Source: Abditibacteriaceae bacterium
GTDB lineage: Bacteria; Armatimonadota; Abditibacteriia; Abditibacteriales; Abditibacteriaceae
Reading direction: 5' to 3'
NCBI GenBank assembly: GCA_019239895.1
Contig: JAFAZH010000018.1
Coordinates: forward strand, 1 to 64,000
DNA: 64,000 nt
Notes under the pieces: model-generated
Told to the model about the DNA's origin: nothing
The model's database searches: none
What the model saw: only the letters and a program-made list of their open reading frames with translations
Part shown: piece after piece, positions 43,201 through 52,049 of the stretch
Position numbering within the stretch: position 1 is the stretch's first letter
Layout of the letters: each line of letters opens with the position of its first letter
Translations under genes and position numbers: made by a program

Positions 43201-44160
43201 TTACACATCGCAAATCCGTGCGGCCTGGGCGAGCGATGTCATCGGGTCGCGCTTGGGAATGAACTCCTGTCCCAAGAAGCCTTTATAACCCGTGTCGAGA
43301 ATCGCCTTTATGATAGCTGCGTAGTTGAGTTCCTGGCTGTCATCAATCTCGTTGCGGCCCGGCACGCCGCCAGTATGATAATGACCAAAATATTCGTGAT
43401 GCTTTTTAATTGTGGCAATGACATCGCCTTCCATGATCTGCATGTGGTAGATGTCATAGAGCAACTTAAAGTTTTCCGAGCCAACTGCCTTGACTAAATT
43501 GATGCCCCATTCGGTGCGGTCACACATATAATCGGGGTGATTAACTTTGCTGTTCAGTAACTCCATACAGATGGTGACTTTCTTCTGCTCGGCTAAACCC
43601 ACCACTTGCTTGAGCGCATCCGCACAGTGCTTTAAGCCTTCCTCATCGGACATACCTTTACGATTGCCAGAAAAGCAGATAACGCTGGGGAAACCTGCCG
43701 CCCCAGCCGCTTCGACGCTGTTGCGGATAGCAGCCAAGCATTTCACATGATTCTCAGGGTGATTTAAGCCCGGATCAATGGGATGGCTGTTGGTCATGGA
43801 AGCAATGAGGCCATATTGTTTTAAGATGGGATAGGCTGCCGGGTCTACCAAGTCCATGCCGTGCAATCCCATTTTGGCGCTGTTCTGTGCCAACTGCTCG
43901 ATAGAAAAACCACCATAACACCATTTGCAGGCCGATTGATTAACCTGCCCCTTGAGCACCACTTTCTCATCCTGCCACTTTTGCAATGGTTGCCCTTGAA
44001 TTGGTAACACCTGTGGTGCATCCGCAGCCTGGGCATTACTGGACATTCTCGCAGCGACGATTGCCGCCACACCCGTCGCCGCGCCACGTAACAAATTACG
44101 CCGACTCAGGTTGTTTGAAGCGAGTTCGTCCATCTCAGTCTGATTGTCTCTGTTATTCAT
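43201..44160 (-). CDS. Tat-exported sugar phosphate isomerase/epimerase family protein
   Basis: A twin-arginine signal (NLSRRNLLRGAATGVAAIVAA) starts the 319-residue protein. The rest is an AP-endonuclease-2-type TIM barrel with CMELLNSKVNHPDYMCDR, LLYDIYHMQIMEGDVI and the metal-site motif GHYHTGGVPGRNEID...GQEFIPK, closest in appearance to hydroxypyruvate isomerase-like proteins. Exported members of this family in Planctomycetota and related phyla have unknown substrates. Confidence 0.9.
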   Translation of the reverse strand: MNNRDNQTEMDELASNNLSRRNLLRGAATGVAAIVAARMSSNAQAADAPQVLPIQGQPLQKWQDEKVVLKGQVNQSACKWCYGGFSIEQLAQNSAKMGLHGMDLVDPAAYPILKQYGLIASMTNSHPIDPGLNHPENHVKCLAAIRNSVEAAGAAGFPSVICFSGNRKGMSDEEGLKHCADALKQVVGLAEQKKVTICMELLNSKVNHPDYMCDRTEWGINLVKAVGSENFKLLYDIYHMQIMEGDVIATIKKHHEYFGHYHTGGVPGRNEIDDSQELNYAAIIKAILDTGYKGFLGQEFIPKRDPMTSLAQAARICDV

Positions 44161-44314
44161 GTTGAGTTTCCTGGTATTTGAATATAGTGAGGTGTGAATT
44201 GGGCTGAGATTTATTCTAACAGCGTATTAAAAAGCACACAGTGTTAGCAATAGAGTGAGTTGTATTACAAACGCCACGAGCAGGAACCGGAACCAGTAAC
44301 TGGAATAAAACAAT

Positions 44315-45655
44315 CTATGCGCTTGCCTGTTTAACAATATGGTGTCGCTTCTGCTTTAATACTCTTCTAATGGCATGGAAGGCTTGGTGTTCTGTAATTT
44401 TAAATTCCTCAGCAATTTTGATATGAACACTTTCCGAAAACCCAATGTCATCTAAGCTTTCAGAAACCCTGGATAGTAAATCTTTAGATACAAATCTTTT
44501 CTTATTTATTTGTATAGCCTTTTTCGATTGACGATTAGAGATTCTAAATTTATTAGCTATTTGCTCATGTATATTGGTTGACCAGGGCAAGTCTGGGAGA
44601 GACGCTTCAATCTTATCTACAAAATCGTTCGGGAGTGAATCTTTTGGAGTAATACGGCGCACGTATTTGAAGTCAACGAGTTTAAGTCTTTGTTTATTCT
44701 CACTATGTTGAAGATACTGCAAATATGCATCTACTTGTTTGACGGAGCCATGCAATCCAAGGGTATAGCTACCATTTGGGTGTGGAACTTTGCTGAAAAC
44801 AATATCCTTGACTACTAAAATCTCTTCCTCCGCAGCAAAGGTGTAGTTCATGTGAATTACTTTGGCCCCGCGTCCATTTAATGGCAGCACGTTAGCATAA
44901 GCTATTGTTGTTGGCTCTTTCCGTTGTCTTGTTAAAGTGTTTTGGCGGCGCAAAGATTTTGTTTCTGTATACACAAATTCGGCAAAAGCTCTCACAGTTT
45001 CAAAACAATGAATTATGTAACGCTTATTAACTGATAATTGTTTATCAGTAGAACTGTAATCGTGACGATATTTTTCGTCTGTCCTCCCTAGCCTATGAAC
45101 CATGAGGTGGCGGCGCTCATGATATTCCTGCAATTCCTTCAGATCAAGTCCCGATTTCTCAAATTTAATATCTAGATACTTTTGGTAATAGGCGATAACT
45201 TTAGCGAAGCCTGCATTTTGTAACGCACGACATTCTTTATTTATTAACTGAGTAGCGATTTCTGATATAGACTCGAATGATAAAATTTGACCATATGAAT
45301 ATTGAATTGTATCGTTCTTATGAAACAAATCTCTCCTAACAGTAAATACTTCCCTTATCGTATCAACAAGAAAAACTTCTAACGCGGATATAACCCGAAT
45401 TAGCAGAATTTCTCGCAAATAACCAGGATACAGTTGCTTGAACTGCTGTTCCATAACCTGAGCATTGGGTGCAACAATGTTATATTTGTAGTTTTTGGCT
45501 AAAGTGCGTTCTATTTGAGCAGTTGGATCTTGAAAATTTTTCAAGATTCTCTCAGAGACGTGCAGGATAGCTTGATCATAAGCAAATAGAGTCCCTAAGT
45601 GCAAAAGTTCAAGTCGTTCCATTTCAATTTTGAAATTCTCGTATGCCTTAGCCAT
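44315..45655 (-). CDS. HEPN-like protein with duplicated C-terminal module
   Basis: The AT-rich gene encodes 446 residues. Residues 80-190 are helical with ALEVFLVDTIREVF and the R-x4-H motif R182/H187 in ERRHLMVHRLG, the pattern of HEPN ribonucleases. The C-terminal part has two copies of a 45-residue helical module (PNDFVDKIEASLPDLPW... and SKDLLSRVSESLDDIGF...), each ending in a putative HTH (IANKFRISNRQSKKAI, IAEEFKITEHQAFHAI). Neither ATG 45655 nor GTG 45694 has a good ribosome site. It could be an RNA-targeting defence protein, which is inference. Confidence 0.65.
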   Translation of the reverse strand: MAKAYENFKIEMERLELLHLGTLFAYDQAILHVSERILKNFQDPTAQIERTLAKNYKYNIVAPNAQVMEQQFKQLYPGYLREILLIRVISALEVFLVDTIREVFTVRRDLFHKNDTIQYSYGQILSFESISEIATQLINKECRALQNAGFAKVIAYYQKYLDIKFEKSGLDLKELQEYHERRHLMVHRLGRTDEKYRHDYSSTDKQLSVNKRYIIHCFETVRAFAEFVYTETKSLRRQNTLTRQRKEPTTIAYANVLPLNGRGAKVIHMNYTFAAEEEILVVKDIVFSKVPHPNGSYTLGLHGSVKQVDAYLQYLQHSENKQRLKLVDFKYVRRITPKDSLPNDFVDKIEASLPDLPWSTNIHEQIANKFRISNRQSKKAIQINKKRFVSKDLLSRVSESLDDIGFSESVHIKIAEEFKITEHQAFHAIRRVLKQKRHHIVKQASA

Positions 45656-45769
45656 TATAATCGGGGAAATATGATGCTGCCTATCAGTTAACACATTGCG
45701 TATGGCACAATAGTAACAATATGAAGGAGGAAAAAGATAGACAGTTCCTCATTCTTGAAGGAAAACAGG

Positions 45770-45824
45770 GTTAGGTCAAAACACCCTCAAAAGCGCAATG
45801 CCTTTGAGGGTGTTTTGACCTAAC
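45770..45824 (-). terminator. Perfect 22-bp-arm terminator of lexA
   Basis: GTTAGGTCAAAACACCCTCA with AA and its exact complement enclose an 11-nt loop. It begins 15 bp downstream of the lexA stop codon and separates lexA from the HEPN-like gene. Confidence 0.9.
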
Positions 45825-45838
45825 TGGCTGATTGCAAT

Positions 45839-46468
45839 TTAAAATGTCGGGCCGCTACGGACTAACCCGCGATAGGCACCGACAACACTGACTTCTTCGG
45901 CAGGCACAATCATATCTCTATAGTCAGGATTGGATGCGCGCAGCACCACCGTGGGTTCTCCCGGTTGCTGGTGGACATGCTTCAGGGTAGCGTCATCGCC
46001 CACTTGGACGGCGGCAATTTCGCCCAGACGCAATTCTACACCGGGCCGCAATAGCACCAGATCGCCGGGTAGGATGCCGTCGCCCGTCATGGAAGTGCCA
46101 TGCACGCGCAGTAGAAAATCACCAGCTTTGTAGGGTAGAATATCGCCCAAGCCCTCGATGAACGTATCAGTCTCTTCAATGGCTTCGGAAAGTGGGCCTG
46201 CGGGAATTTGTCCTAAGAGTGGAATGCCGCTATGCGTGGCGGCTTTACCCAACGCCGTTAAGGTGATAACGCGCGACTTGCCCCGCACGCCACCTTGAAT
46301 CTCGACGTAGCCGAGCTTCTCTAACCGTTGCAAGGTCGGGGTCAGGCTTGATTCTCCCGCTAATCCCATCTGCTGGGCGAGTTCGCGCACAACTGGAAAA
46401 CCGCCGCGCTGCCAACAGTCGCCGATGCGTTGCAATATATCAATATGACGCTTGCTCAAAGTTTTCAT
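45839..46468 (-). CDS. lexA: LexA repressor
   Basis: The 209-residue protein has an N-terminal winged helix (HIDILQRIGDCWQRGGFPVVRELAQQMGLAGESSLTPTLQRLEKLGY) and a C-terminal S24 domain. The self-cleavage bond is A90-G91 (GQIPAGPL), the catalytic Ser is S126 (GTSMTGDG) and the Lys is K163 (DATLKHVH). It represses DNA-damage genes until RecA filaments trigger cleavage. It is 48 bp after a terminator hairpin and follows a RecA-like ATPase gene, not recA itself. Confidence 0.9.
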   Translation of the reverse strand: MKTLSKRHIDILQRIGDCWQRGGFPVVRELAQQMGLAGESSLTPTLQRLEKLGYVEIQGGVRGKSRVITLTALGKAATHSGIPLLGQIPAGPLSEAIEETDTFIEGLGDILPYKAGDFLLRVHGTSMTGDGILPGDLVLLRPGVELRLGEIAAVQVGDDATLKHVHQQPGEPTVVLRASNPDYRDMIVPAEEVSVVGAYRGLVRSGPTF

Positions 46469-46508
46469 GGAAGCTTATTCATCACTCACTTACTCTAAAT
46501 TGGAAAAG

Positions 46509-46574
46509 AACGGAAGGCCAGACGCTGAATCTTAGGAGGAGAATTCAGCAGGGGTAGGTATCTGGCCTTCCGTT
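46509..46574. terminator. Nested hairpin between the RecA-like gene and lexA
   Basis: AACGGAAGGCCAGA and its exact complement are outer arms; CGCTGAATCTT and AATTCAGC make an inner stem. On the minus strand TCTTTTCC follows, as in a terminator. It may also affect lexA expression, whose start is 41 bp beyond. Confidence 0.75.
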
Positions 46575-46621
46575 GTCGGTTACGCAAGAGCGTAATAAAG
46601 GGCGCAAGGCAGCGAGGCGAC

Positions 46622-47746
46622 TTAACCTCTATGCCCATTAGCCGAGGCAACTTCGTTCATTGTAAATGCCCCCACGCCATTGGCTGAAAGAGTTAAGCCC
46701 GCGTTTCCATCCGCATCAGCGTGTTCGGCCATATTATCTTCAAAAAGATGCGGTTCGGCGAAGTCCTCTTCCGGTTCGGGCACCGTGTCCTTCTTGCGGA
46801 AATCGCACATAGGCGCACGCGTGCCATGATGCCCGCAAACCCAGCCATTAGCCGATTTGCCGCGAATGTATTTCGCCTCAATGCCACAGTTGCAAAGCAC
46901 GGTGGCACCATCTTCGGCCAGGGCATGATCGTCGTGGCTGCCCCGGCTGACATCGGCTAAAGGCGTGGCCGCTGTGGTTTGCTCTGGGTTGGCGCGTTCC
47001 TTGGCAGCCTTGGCTGTCGCGGCGCTAAAAGACGACACCCGATTGGCGTTGCTGCTGCCATCGGAAAGCCAGGCCGTTAATTTGTTAGCAATCTCTTTAC
47101 CAGCTTTAGGAATAACCTGGCCAGCAATAGCGGGGCAGCGCGTCTTGCCCACAATCAGGTTATTGTCCTGGTCGAGATCGGCTACTACGTCAAACTCATA
47201 CTCCAAGCCATCGCGCTGCACTGGGGCCATACCGACCTTACGGACGGTGGTGCGCCCGGTTTTATCATTCTTTTCCTGTACATATTCGGTCTTCGCCCGC
47301 ATGGTAGCGATAATGTGCAGACGCGAGGCGATGATGGTATCTACCATCGCATTATGCAAGGGAGTTACATCACGCCATGCGCCAAAGGTGTTATTCGTCT
47401 GCTGCCGCTTGGCGACACGATCCACTTGCTCCAGGGCACCCTCTTTACCCGTCCAGGCATGGGACAGGCTGTCAATGATAAGCACGTTGTAACCGGCTTC
47501 ATCTGCCGCGCGAATCGCCTCAATATAGGTCTGGGGACTGAAAGTTTCCAGTTCGAGGACATCAAATTCAAAGACATCCGAGTATTTGCTGGCGCTGCCA
47601 TGCTCCGTGTCAATCACGGCGACCGGGCCGCCCAGGTGTTTTGCTATGTTGAGTGCTGTATAGGTTTTACCACTGCCCGCCACGCCAATCAGCGACATGC
47701 GTAGCTTGGCCGATTTCTTTGATGCTTTCTGGAATGAGAGATTCAT
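46622..47746 (-). CDS. Sak4/RecA-like ATPase
   Basis: The ATG at 47746 with AGGAG 9 nt upstream starts a 374-residue protein; the frame is open to 47854. It has Walker A GVAGSGKT (21-28), the Asp/Glu after VAVIDTEHGS, Walker B NVLIIDSLSHAW and a loop with FGAWRDVTPLHNAMVD. This is the RecA-like ATPase type found in phages and plasmids with single-strand annealing modules (Sak4-like). The C-terminal region has a Cys/His cluster (CNCGIEAKYIRGKSANGWVCGHHGT...CDF). It lies between lexA and a small membrane-protein gene. Confidence 0.85.
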   Translation of the reverse strand: MNLSFQKASKKSAKLRMSLIGVAGSGKTYTALNIAKHLGGPVAVIDTEHGSASKYSDVFEFDVLELETFSPQTYIEAIRAADEAGYNVLIIDSLSHAWTGKEGALEQVDRVAKRQQTNNTFGAWRDVTPLHNAMVDTIIASRLHIIATMRAKTEYVQEKNDKTGRTTVRKVGMAPVQRDGLEYEFDVVADLDQDNNLIVGKTRCPAIAGQVIPKAGKEIANKLTAWLSDGSSNANRVSSFSAATAKAAKERANPEQTTAATPLADVSRGSHDDHALAEDGATVLCNCGIEAKYIRGKSANGWVCGHHGTRAPMCDFRKKDTVPEPEEDFAEPHLFEDNMAEHADADGNAGLTLSANGVGAFTMNEVASANGHRG

Positions 47747-47878
47747 GTCCTTTAACTCCTCGCTTATCTCTTGACTTGTCCCTGTCCTGGTGTCCTTATT
47801 GACTCGTCTTGTCAGAACTTGATTAGTAAATTGTTGAAAGCGCGTCTGAAGCAACTGCTGATAATCAATCGTTTGAGA

Positions 47879-47892
47879 GTCAATTGGTTGAC
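47879..47892. promoter_or_regulatory. Dyad GTCAA-N4-TTGAC upstream of the RecA-like gene
   Basis: The 14-bp dyad lies 133 bp before the ATG at 47746 and next to AT-rich DNA. It could be a LexA-type operator, but it does not match the known GAAC-N4-GTTC or CTGT-N8-ACAG boxes. Confidence 0.3.
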
Positions 47893-47953
47893 AATCAGCG
47901 GGTGCCCGTTCGCCAGTTGATCGTGCTTTGGTCGGACGCGCTTCGGTTTCCCT

Positions 47954-48217
47954 TCAGCCTAAGTTATAGCTATTATGACTATAGCGACTCTGGCGCAACG
48001 GACGCCCCGTTTCATGGCGAATTTGCTCCAACCGGGTGCGAGCTTCCAGGCGCACCATAATGTTATGGTAATCCGCCTCACAGGCTTTGACTTCACTCGC
48101 CCCGAAATCATCCTCGGCCAGAGCGCGCAGAGAGCGCCGCGCCTCGATCCACACGCCGACCAAAAACAAACCGAACATCACGACCATTGAAACCATCCAT
48201 GCATTTTCCGTTAACAT
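47954..48217 (-). CDS. Small N-terminally anchored protein
   Basis: The 87-residue product has a single membrane helix (MVSMVVMFGLFLVGVWI) and a helical charged tail. AAGGAGG precedes the ATG, so translation should be efficient. It begins the minus-strand group with the RecA-like ATPase and lexA. No family recognised. Confidence 0.65.
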   Translation of the reverse strand: MLTENAWMVSMVVMFGLFLVGVWIEARRSLRALAEDDFGASEVKACEADYHNIMVRLEARTRLEQIRHETGRPLRQSRYSHNSYNLG

Positions 48218-48436
48218 TTGCTGCCTCCTTAAGCTGTAACCTTTACTTCTATACTTTTATTGATACCCGACTGTACACACTCTGAGAGCAGTTCCAATAC
48301 CCTCTTTTCTAAGATTATACCATAAATATCGTTAAATTTCACGACTTATCCCTAATTTTATCATTTTTCCCCAGGTCATAGGGAAAACTCTCATCTTTTT
48401 CACTAATTCGAGTGAAAACGAGAGACTGAACTATGC

Positions 48437-48499
48437 ACCACAGAGACACAGAGGCACAGGGAAGAGAGATTGAGTTTCAAATCTCTATGTCTCTGTGGT
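48437..48499. repeat. Palindromic repeat element (CCACAGAGACACAG type)
   Basis: ACCACAGAGACA at the left and TGTCTCTGTGGT at the right are exact complements, and the middle AGAGATTGAG/TCAAATCTCT forms a further stem. Related sequences are common intergenic repeats in several phyla. The rest of 48218-48537 also has a hairpin near 48389-48422 but no gene. Confidence 0.8.
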
Positions 48500-48537
48500 T
48501 ATTCCCTTGTCCCATTGGTAGAAAAAGAAAAACAAAT

Positions 48538-49020
48538 TTAACCCTTCTTAACTGTCCACGGCCCAAAGGCGAATTCGATTAGCTCTGCATATTTTAGCGT
48601 GCCTGCACCTGTGATAAGCCCCTTGGCATCTTTATGCAGTTGACCAGTAAAGGATTGAATGCCAGAGGGTGTGGAAGTGGCTGTTGCATTCCAGCTAATG
48701 GTTCCAGTGGCTAAATCGCAATGGCCGCTGCCAGGAGCATTATCAAGCAGCAGGACAGAACCATCACTGCGTACAGTAAAGGTAATTGGTCCGGTGAGGC
48801 GGCTGACGGGGCTGGCATCAGGAGTGGTGGTTTTGTAAGTGCCGGAGTAGTTACCAACAAAGGTATTCCGTGGAGGGGTTGGCGTGATGGTGGGCTGAGT
48901 CGTTGGGGTTGGGATAAACAGATTGGAATCGTTACCCTCACCGCTACAACCACTTAGCATTCCAGTTAAGCAACTGCACAGGACAATGGATACTAACGCC
49001 ATTCGACTTTTGAAGCTCAT
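48538..49020 (-). CDS. Lipoprotein of the TP-linker family (copy 4)
   Basis: The ATG at 49020 leads to a signal peptide with lipobox LSGC, a TP-rich linker (PTPTTQPTITPTPP), and a beta domain that begins VGNYSGTYKT and ends FGPWTVKKG. The layout is the same as in the copies at 20071, 26563 and 27673, but the sequence is the most divergent. Function unknown. Confidence 0.8.
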   Translation of the reverse strand: MSFKSRMALVSIVLCSCLTGMLSGCSGEGNDSNLFIPTPTTQPTITPTPPRNTFVGNYSGTYKTTTPDASPVSRLTGPITFTVRSDGSVLLLDNAPGSGHCDLATGTISWNATATSTPSGIQSFTGQLHKDAKGLITGAGTLKYAELIEFAFGPWTVKKG

Positions 49021-49150
49021 AAAATAATCCCCGGTTAGCACTGCACATTTTCATTTATTGAGATACCATAATGTTATCCACTACACACCTGCCATAAAAG
49101 ACCTTTGCTATTAAGGGTGTGGCGACACAACTCTGCTTTAGGATTGGACT

Positions 49151-51403
49151 ATGCTCAATAAGAAACTTGTTATAACGGCTGCGCTGCTCGGTTGCACTTG
49201 CAGATTGCCTTCAACACAAGCGGCTGACTGGACTCCGGCCCAGGCTCCCTTGATGACACGCTGGGCAAAGAATGTTTCCCCGGTTAATGCCCATCCTGAA
49301 TATCCACGCCCACAGATGGTGCGCAAAGAGTGGCTTAACCTCAACGGACTCTGGCAATTTGCCCCATCGGAAGCAAGCGATGCTGCTCCGTTGGGTAAGG
49401 CACTGACGGGTCAAATCTTAGTGCCCTTTCCACCGGAATCGGCCTTATCAGGTGTGATGAAGCACGCGGATCGCGTCTGGTATCGCCGCACTTTTGCGGT
49501 GCCACCGCGTTGGCATGGCCAGCGTGTGTTGTTGCACTTTGGCGCGGTGGATTGGGAGGCGACGGTTTATGTCAACGGCAAGCAACTTGGCATCCATCGC
49601 GGCGGTTATGACGGCTTCTCGTTTGACATCACCGATGCGTTAAACCCGACTGGCACGCAGGAAGTTGTGGTGGGAGTTTTTGACCCTACGGACAAAGGCG
49701 ATCAGCCACGCGGCAAGCAAACCACTAATCCACGCGGCATTTTCTATACGCCAGCTACAGGCATCTGGCAGACTGTATGGTTAGAGCCAGTGCCCCAGAC
49801 GAGCATTATGCGTCTGAATCTCGTGCCCGATGTGGACGGCAAAGCTTTGCGTCTGAGTGCCGAGGTGCAGGGGGCAGTGAATCCCAACCTGCGCCTGCGC
49901 GCGACCGCCCTTGATGACAACCACACAGTAGGACGCGCTACTGGCCCGGTGGGGACGGAGTTACGCATTCCGATTCGCAACCCACGCCTATGGTCGCCCG
50001 CACAGCCTTTTCTCTATGATCTCCAAATCTCTTTGCAAGATGGCCGCAAGACGGTAGATAGCGTGGATAGTTATTTCGGCATGAGAAAAATTGCTCTCGC
50101 CAGTGATGGCAAGGTGCAACGCCTGATGCTCAATAACAAGTTCCTCTTTGAGGTTGGCCCGTTGGATCAGGGGTTCTGGCCCGATGGCATCTACACCGCG
50201 CCCACCGATGAGGCCCTGCGTTATGACATTGAGATGACCAAGCGGCTTGGCTTCAACATGATTCGCAAGCATGTCAAAGTCGAGCCGGAGCGTTGGTATT
50301 ACTGGGCCGATAGACTGGGCGTTCTGGTGTGGCAGGATATGCCCAGCGGCTTTAACACCAATCCGCCAGAGGCCAGCAAGCAGCAATTTGAAACCGAATT
50401 GCAGCGCATGATTGAAGGCCGCCGCACCCATCCTTCGATTATTATGTGGGTGGTCTTTAACGAGGGTTGGGGCCAGCACGATACCGAACGCATTGTGCCC
50501 TGGGTCAAGAACTTCGACCCTTCGCGCCTTGTGGATAACGCCAGCGGTTGGACGGACAAGAAAGTGGGCGATGTGATTGATATGCACAACTATCCCGGCC
50601 CCGGTTCACCGCAACCAGAACCCAATCGCGCTGCTGTCTTAGGCGAGTTTGGCGGTCTGGGACTGGGTGTGGTCGGCCATACCTGGGCCAAGACCTGGGG
50701 CTATCGCGGCATGGAGAACTCCGAGCAGTTGACCCAGAATTATCTCAAACTCTTGCGCAAAGCCTGGCAACTCAAAGATAATCCTGGCTTGAATGCCGTC
50801 GTTTATACCCAGACCACCGATGTCGAAACTGAGGGCAACGGTTTAATGACTTACGACCGCGAGCTGCTGAAAGTTGATCCGGTGCGCGTCGCAGCGGCTA
50901 ACCAGGGGCAGTTCCCGCCGCTGCCCATTGAACAAACAGTTGTGCCGACCGCTGCGCAGCAAGCTACCAACTGGCGCTACACAACCGATAAGCCTGCGGA
51001 TAACTGGTTTAGCCCCGATTTCAACGATACCGCTTGGCCACAAGGCCCTGCTGGATTCGGCACGGCTGGCACTCCAGGAGCGACCGTCCACACCACCTGG
51101 AACACCTCCGATATTTGGATTCGCCGCGAGTTTACCCTTCCCGATAACGGTGATCTGAGCAACCTGAGCTTATCCTTGCATCATGATGACGATGCCGAAA
51201 TTTACATCAACGGCGTCCTAGCGGTCAATGCCCCTGGCTATACCTCACAATATGAGGAAACGGCCTTAAACGCGGCGGGTAAAGCCGCGCTGCGTCCGGG
51301 CAAGAATACCATTGCGATTCATTGTCACCAGAACAACGGTGGGCAGTATATTGATGCCGGTATCGTGCGCTTAGTGCAACCAAGTGCTATTGCTGCGCGA
51401 TAA
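49151..51403 (+). CDS. Exported glycoside hydrolase family 2 protein
   Basis: The 750-residue product has a signal peptide and the GH2 order: jelly-roll sugar-binding domain (WLNLNGLWQFAP ... VWYRRTFAVP), immunoglobulin-like domain, and TIM barrel. The acid/base Glu is in VVFNEGWGQHD and the nucleophile Glu in AVLGEFGG. An extra C-terminal beta domain (LSLHHDDDAEIYINGVLAV) follows. It is expected to be a periplasmic or secreted beta-galactosidase, beta-glucuronidase or beta-mannosidase; specificity cannot be read from the sequence. Confidence 0.92.
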   Translation: MLNKKLVITAALLGCTCRLPSTQAADWTPAQAPLMTRWAKNVSPVNAHPEYPRPQMVRKEWLNLNGLWQFAPSEASDAAPLGKALTGQILVPFPPESALSGVMKHADRVWYRRTFAVPPRWHGQRVLLHFGAVDWEATVYVNGKQLGIHRGGYDGFSFDITDALNPTGTQEVVVGVFDPTDKGDQPRGKQTTNPRGIFYTPATGIWQTVWLEPVPQTSIMRLNLVPDVDGKALRLSAEVQGAVNPNLRLRATALDDNHTVGRATGPVGTELRIPIRNPRLWSPAQPFLYDLQISLQDGRKTVDSVDSYFGMRKIALASDGKVQRLMLNNKFLFEVGPLDQGFWPDGIYTAPTDEALRYDIEMTKRLGFNMIRKHVKVEPERWYYWADRLGVLVWQDMPSGFNTNPPEASKQQFETELQRMIEGRRTHPSIIMWVVFNEGWGQHDTERIVPWVKNFDPSRLVDNASGWTDKKVGDVIDMHNYPGPGSPQPEPNRAAVLGEFGGLGLGVVGHTWAKTWGYRGMENSEQLTQNYLKLLRKAWQLKDNPGLNAVVYTQTTDVETEGNGLMTYDRELLKVDPVRVAAANQGQFPPLPIEQTVVPTAAQQATNWRYTTDKPADNWFSPDFNDTAWPQGPAGFGTAGTPGATVHTTWNTSDIWIRREFTLPDNGDLSNLSLSLHHDDDAEIYINGVLAVNAPGYTSQYEETALNAAGKAALRPGKNTIAIHCHQNNGGQYIDAGIVRLVQPSAIAAR

Positions 51404-51610
51404 TTAAATTTAGTGGTGAGATAAACAATGGAAGCAGTTGGCACTATTGGTTTCATGGCTGTAATGACTGCTTCAATATCGGTTTGACAGGTGACAATTT
51501 TACCTCCATCACTTTATTACTGGTTATGTGCGGTATAAGACAGACAGGCCAATCTTAGGCGTATAAAATTATTGTGGTGTTTAATGCTGTGCAGAGAAGG
51601 CGAGGTGTCT

Positions 51611-52015
51611 ATGCTATCCAATGGCGTCGAAGAGGGTTATCTTAATGCCCACAACAATCGTATCCTCTACGTGGAAGATCACGTTGATAGCCGAACTTTA
51701 ATGAGCATGATATTAAAGCGTGCGGGGTATCAGGTCACGGCGGTCGAGACTATCACTGAAGCGCAGAACTTAACTCAACAGGGTAGCTTTGACTTATATC
51801 TCCTCGATAGTAAGGTTGCTGATGGTTCAGGCGTGATGCTATGCCAGCAACTCCGGCAGTTTGACCCGGACGTGCCGATACTGTTTTACTCCGGCGCGGC
51901 CTTTGAAGCCGATAAGGAAGCCGCTTTATCCGCCGGAGCTAACGCCTACCTGACCAAGCCAATGGAGATGATGGACTTAACCACCACCATTGCCCACTTT
52001 CTCAAAACCCCTTAA
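51611..52015 (+). CDS. Response-regulator receiver protein
   Basis: A 134-residue receiver with ILYVEDHVDSR, the phosphoacceptor in LYLLDSKVADGSG and the Lys in YLTKPMEMMD. There is no output domain. The ATG at 51611 was chosen because AAGGCGAGG precedes it; the frame is open to 51572. No histidine kinase is nearby. Confidence 0.88.
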   Translation: MLSNGVEEGYLNAHNNRILYVEDHVDSRTLMSMILKRAGYQVTAVETITEAQNLTQQGSFDLYLLDSKVADGSGVMLCQQLRQFDPDVPILFYSGAAFEADKEAALSAGANAYLTKPMEMMDLTTTIAHFLKTP

Positions 52016-52049
52016 TTGCCCGAAAACTCAGGCCAAAAGTCGTTCTTTC

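Noticed and set aside
47879-47892. Classic SOS box for LexA
   Set aside because: The dyad GTCAA-N4-TTGAC does not match known LexA boxes, so I list it only as an unassigned site.
51404-51610. Short ORF MEAVGTIGFMAVMTASISV at about 51428
   Set aside because: Only 19 codons, and the DNA forms an imperfect GAAGCAGT/ACTGCTTC hairpin that more likely ends the GH2 transcript.
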